From Candidatus Eiseniibacteriota bacterium (GTDB taxonomy: Bacteria; Joyebacterota; Joyebacteria; Joyebacterales; Joyebacteraceae): a stretch of DNA of 6,627 bases. The position numbers were made by a program, and so were the translations under genes. The notes beneath the pieces were generated by a model that was not told where the DNA came from, searched no databases, and was given only the letters and a program-made list of their open reading frames with translations. Position 1 is the first letter of the stretch; the number at the start of each line of letters is the position of its first letter. Of this stretch, positions 5,459-6,627 are shown one piece after another. The stretch is from NCBI GenBank assembly GCA_030610515.1, contig JAUWRQ010000065.1, forward strand, positions 1-6,627, given 5' to 3'.

Positions 5459-5487
5459 TTGACCCAGCCAGCAAAGAGGAGTATACT
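5459..5487 (+). promoter_or_regulatory. Sigma-70 promoter of the cysteine peptidase gene
   Basis: TTGACC (5459-5464), a 17-nt spacer and TATACT (5482-5487): 5 of 6 matches in each box with ideal spacing. The predicted start near 5494 leaves a leader of about 90 nt before the peptidase ATG. The -10 box is identical to that of the cold-shock promoter. Confidence 0.75.
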
Positions 5488-5585
5488 CCCATTGCTGACT
5501 GACGGCCGGTCGCCGCACACTGCCCCGTTGCGGCGCCGTTCGCGCGACGATACGCGCCGGAGCACCGAAGAAGGAGGTAGTTGCC

Positions 5586-6627
5586 ATGCTATCCCCCGAC
5601 CGCCTTCGCCAGACCCTGCTCATCTCGCTCCTCACCGCTCTCTGCACGCTCGTTCTCATCCCCGCGACGGACGCGACAGCGGTAGATTACCCCACTCTCA
5701 GCTCGATCCAGAGCGCCTGCGCCGACTCCGGATGGACGGCGGGCACGAACCCGATCTGGAACCTCACGTGGCGTCAGAAGGCGCTGTACCTCGGGCTGCT
5801 CATCCCGAGCTCGCCCTACGACACAGGGCCGCGTTCACATGTGACTCCTCCGGAGGACCTGCTCAGCTCTGTCGATTGGACGAACGTCAGCGGCAGGAGC
5901 TACGTCAGCTCCGTCAAGGACCAGGACACGTGCGGAAGCTGCTGGGCGTTCGCGGCGTGCGGCGCGCTCGAGTCAATCCGCGAGATTCACAACGACACCG
6001 AGTGCGCCATCGAGAACCTCTCCGAGCAGTTCATGGTCTCTTGCTGCAAGGCCAACAGCGGGTGCGACGGAGGCTACCCGGCGGGCACCGCCAACTGCCT
6101 CAGGGACACCGGGACGGTCGACGAGGCGTGCTTCCCCTACACCGCCAGCAACCAGGTCTGCACGAACCGGTGCAGCGACTGGCAGTCGCGGATCAGGGAC
6201 ATCAGTGCCTGGAGCTGGGCGAGCACCTATCCCCGGTTCCCGACCCTGAACGAGCTCAAGTCGGCCGTGAGCCAGGCGCCCGTCTGGACGACCTTCATGG
6301 TCCACGCCGACTTCTTCGCCTACAAGAAGGGTGTCTACAGACACGTCCTGGGTCCGATCCTGGGGGGACACGCGGTACTCATGGTCGGATACAACGACAG
6401 CACGAGCTCGTTCAAGTGCAAGAACAGCTGGGGCGACAAGTGGGGAGAGAGCGGGTATTTCAGGGTCGCCTACTCGCAGATAGCCCCAGGGGGGTGCCAG
6501 TTCGGCAGGTGGACGCAGAACTACATCGTTGGTCTGGTCGCGTGCCTCCCCTACGACCCCGACGACATAGCTGAGTACGACTGGACGTCGGTCGAGGGAG
6601 AACCCCTGGTCACCGGCGATGATGAGC
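5586..6627 (+). CDS. Secreted papain-family (C1A) cysteine peptidase (3' end outside window)
   Basis: 347 residues are visible and the frame runs off the right edge. The ATG follows a perfect AAGGAGGT with 7-nt spacing. Residues 11-27 are a hydrophobic signal-peptide core, with cleavage likely around Ala30-Ala32, so the enzyme is exported. A short spacer that does not resemble the usual inhibitory propeptide precedes a mature domain starting near VDWTNVSG (96-103). Catalytic residues of the papain fold are all present: Gln113 (oxyanion hole) and Cys119 in DQDTCGSCWAF, His262 in GGHAVLMVGY, Asn280 in KNSWG. The family motif SGCDGGYPAGT (158-168) and several paired cysteines fit a disulfide-stabilised extracellular protease. 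Residues after about 325 are acidic and probably lead into a C-terminal extension outside the window. Transcribed alone in this window, away from the iron-sulfur operon. Confidence 0.96.
   Translation, partial: MLSPDRLRQTLLISLLTALCTLVLIPATDATAVDYPTLSSIQSACADSGWTAGTNPIWNLTWRQKALYLGLLIPSSPYDTGPRSHVTPPEDLLSSVDWTNVSGRSYVSSVKDQDTCGSCWAFAACGALESIREIHNDTECAIENLSEQFMVSCCKANSGCDGGYPAGTANCLRDTGTVDEACFPYTASNQVCTNRCSDWQSRIRDISAWSWASTYPRFPTLNELKSAVSQAPVWTTFMVHADFFAYKKGVYRHVLGPILGGHAVLMVGYNDSTSSFKCKNSWGDKWGESGYFRVAYSQIAPGGCQFGRWTQNYIVGLVACLPYDPDDIAEYDWTSVEGEPLVTGDDE

Noticed and set aside
5180..5659. Minus-strand frame with collagen-like Gly-x-Pro stretches (SPGLPSSPGVP)
   Set aside because: It overlaps the divergent promoters and the iron-sulfur and peptidase gene starts. 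The collagen-like text comes from the CCGGGAGACGAYGGC DNA repeats, not from a real protein.
5285..6574. A 429-codon plus-strand open frame overlapping the peptidase
   Set aside because: Different frame from the peptidase, which has all catalytic motifs, a signal peptide and a perfect ribosome-binding site. The longer frame is Arg-rich with no family signal.

Overview
The window looks like chromosomal DNA from a high-GC, diderm (Gram-negative-type) bacterium. Two encoded proteins carry lipoprotein signals, ribosome-binding sites are strong (AAGGAGG-like), and two near-consensus sigma-70 promoters are visible. The mix of a secreted papain-type peptidase, lipoprotein hydrolases and an arylsulfotransferase-like propeller reminds me of uncultivated high-GC phyla such as Eisenbacteria or Krumholzibacteriota. 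That placement is a weak inference. I see no mobile element, tRNA, rRNA or CRISPR array.

Layout. Everything from 5231 down to 1 is read leftward (minus strand). (i) 5231-2151 is a three-gene operon. It encodes an iron-sulfur protein with an N-terminal winged-helix-like region, a hotdog-fold thioesterase-like protein, and a lipoprotein beta-propeller related to arylsulfotransferases. A hairpin at 2085-2115 probably ends it. (ii) A near-perfect promoter (2077-2049) follows at once and starts a leader of about 300 nt, rich in hairpins and short tandem repeats, which leads to a cold-shock protein gene (1745-1527). (iii) After another strong hairpin comes a lipoprotein sulfatase/phosphodiesterase-like gene (1450 to beyond the left edge). 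Its catalytic position is Thr rather than the Cys/Ser needed for formylglycine. (iv) On the plus strand, from 5586 past the right edge, lies a secreted C1A (papain-family) cysteine peptidase with its own clear promoter.

The divergent region between the iron-sulfur operon and the peptidase (5232-5585) has outward-facing promoter candidates on either side of a degenerate direct-repeat block (5334-5454) containing palindromes. The repeats almost exactly fill the space between the two -35 boxes, so a shared regulator is plausible but unproven.

No complete novel system is evident. The parts most worth a second look are the cold-shock leader with its terminator-like hairpin and two tandem-repeat motifs, the repeat-filled divergent promoter region, and a 24-bp (octapeptide) tandem expansion inside the helix-turn-helix part of the iron-sulfur protein. 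The neighbourhood of an arylsulfotransferase-like and a sulfatase-like lipoprotein hints at sulfate- or phosphate-ester chemistry outside the cytoplasm, but they are in separate transcription units.
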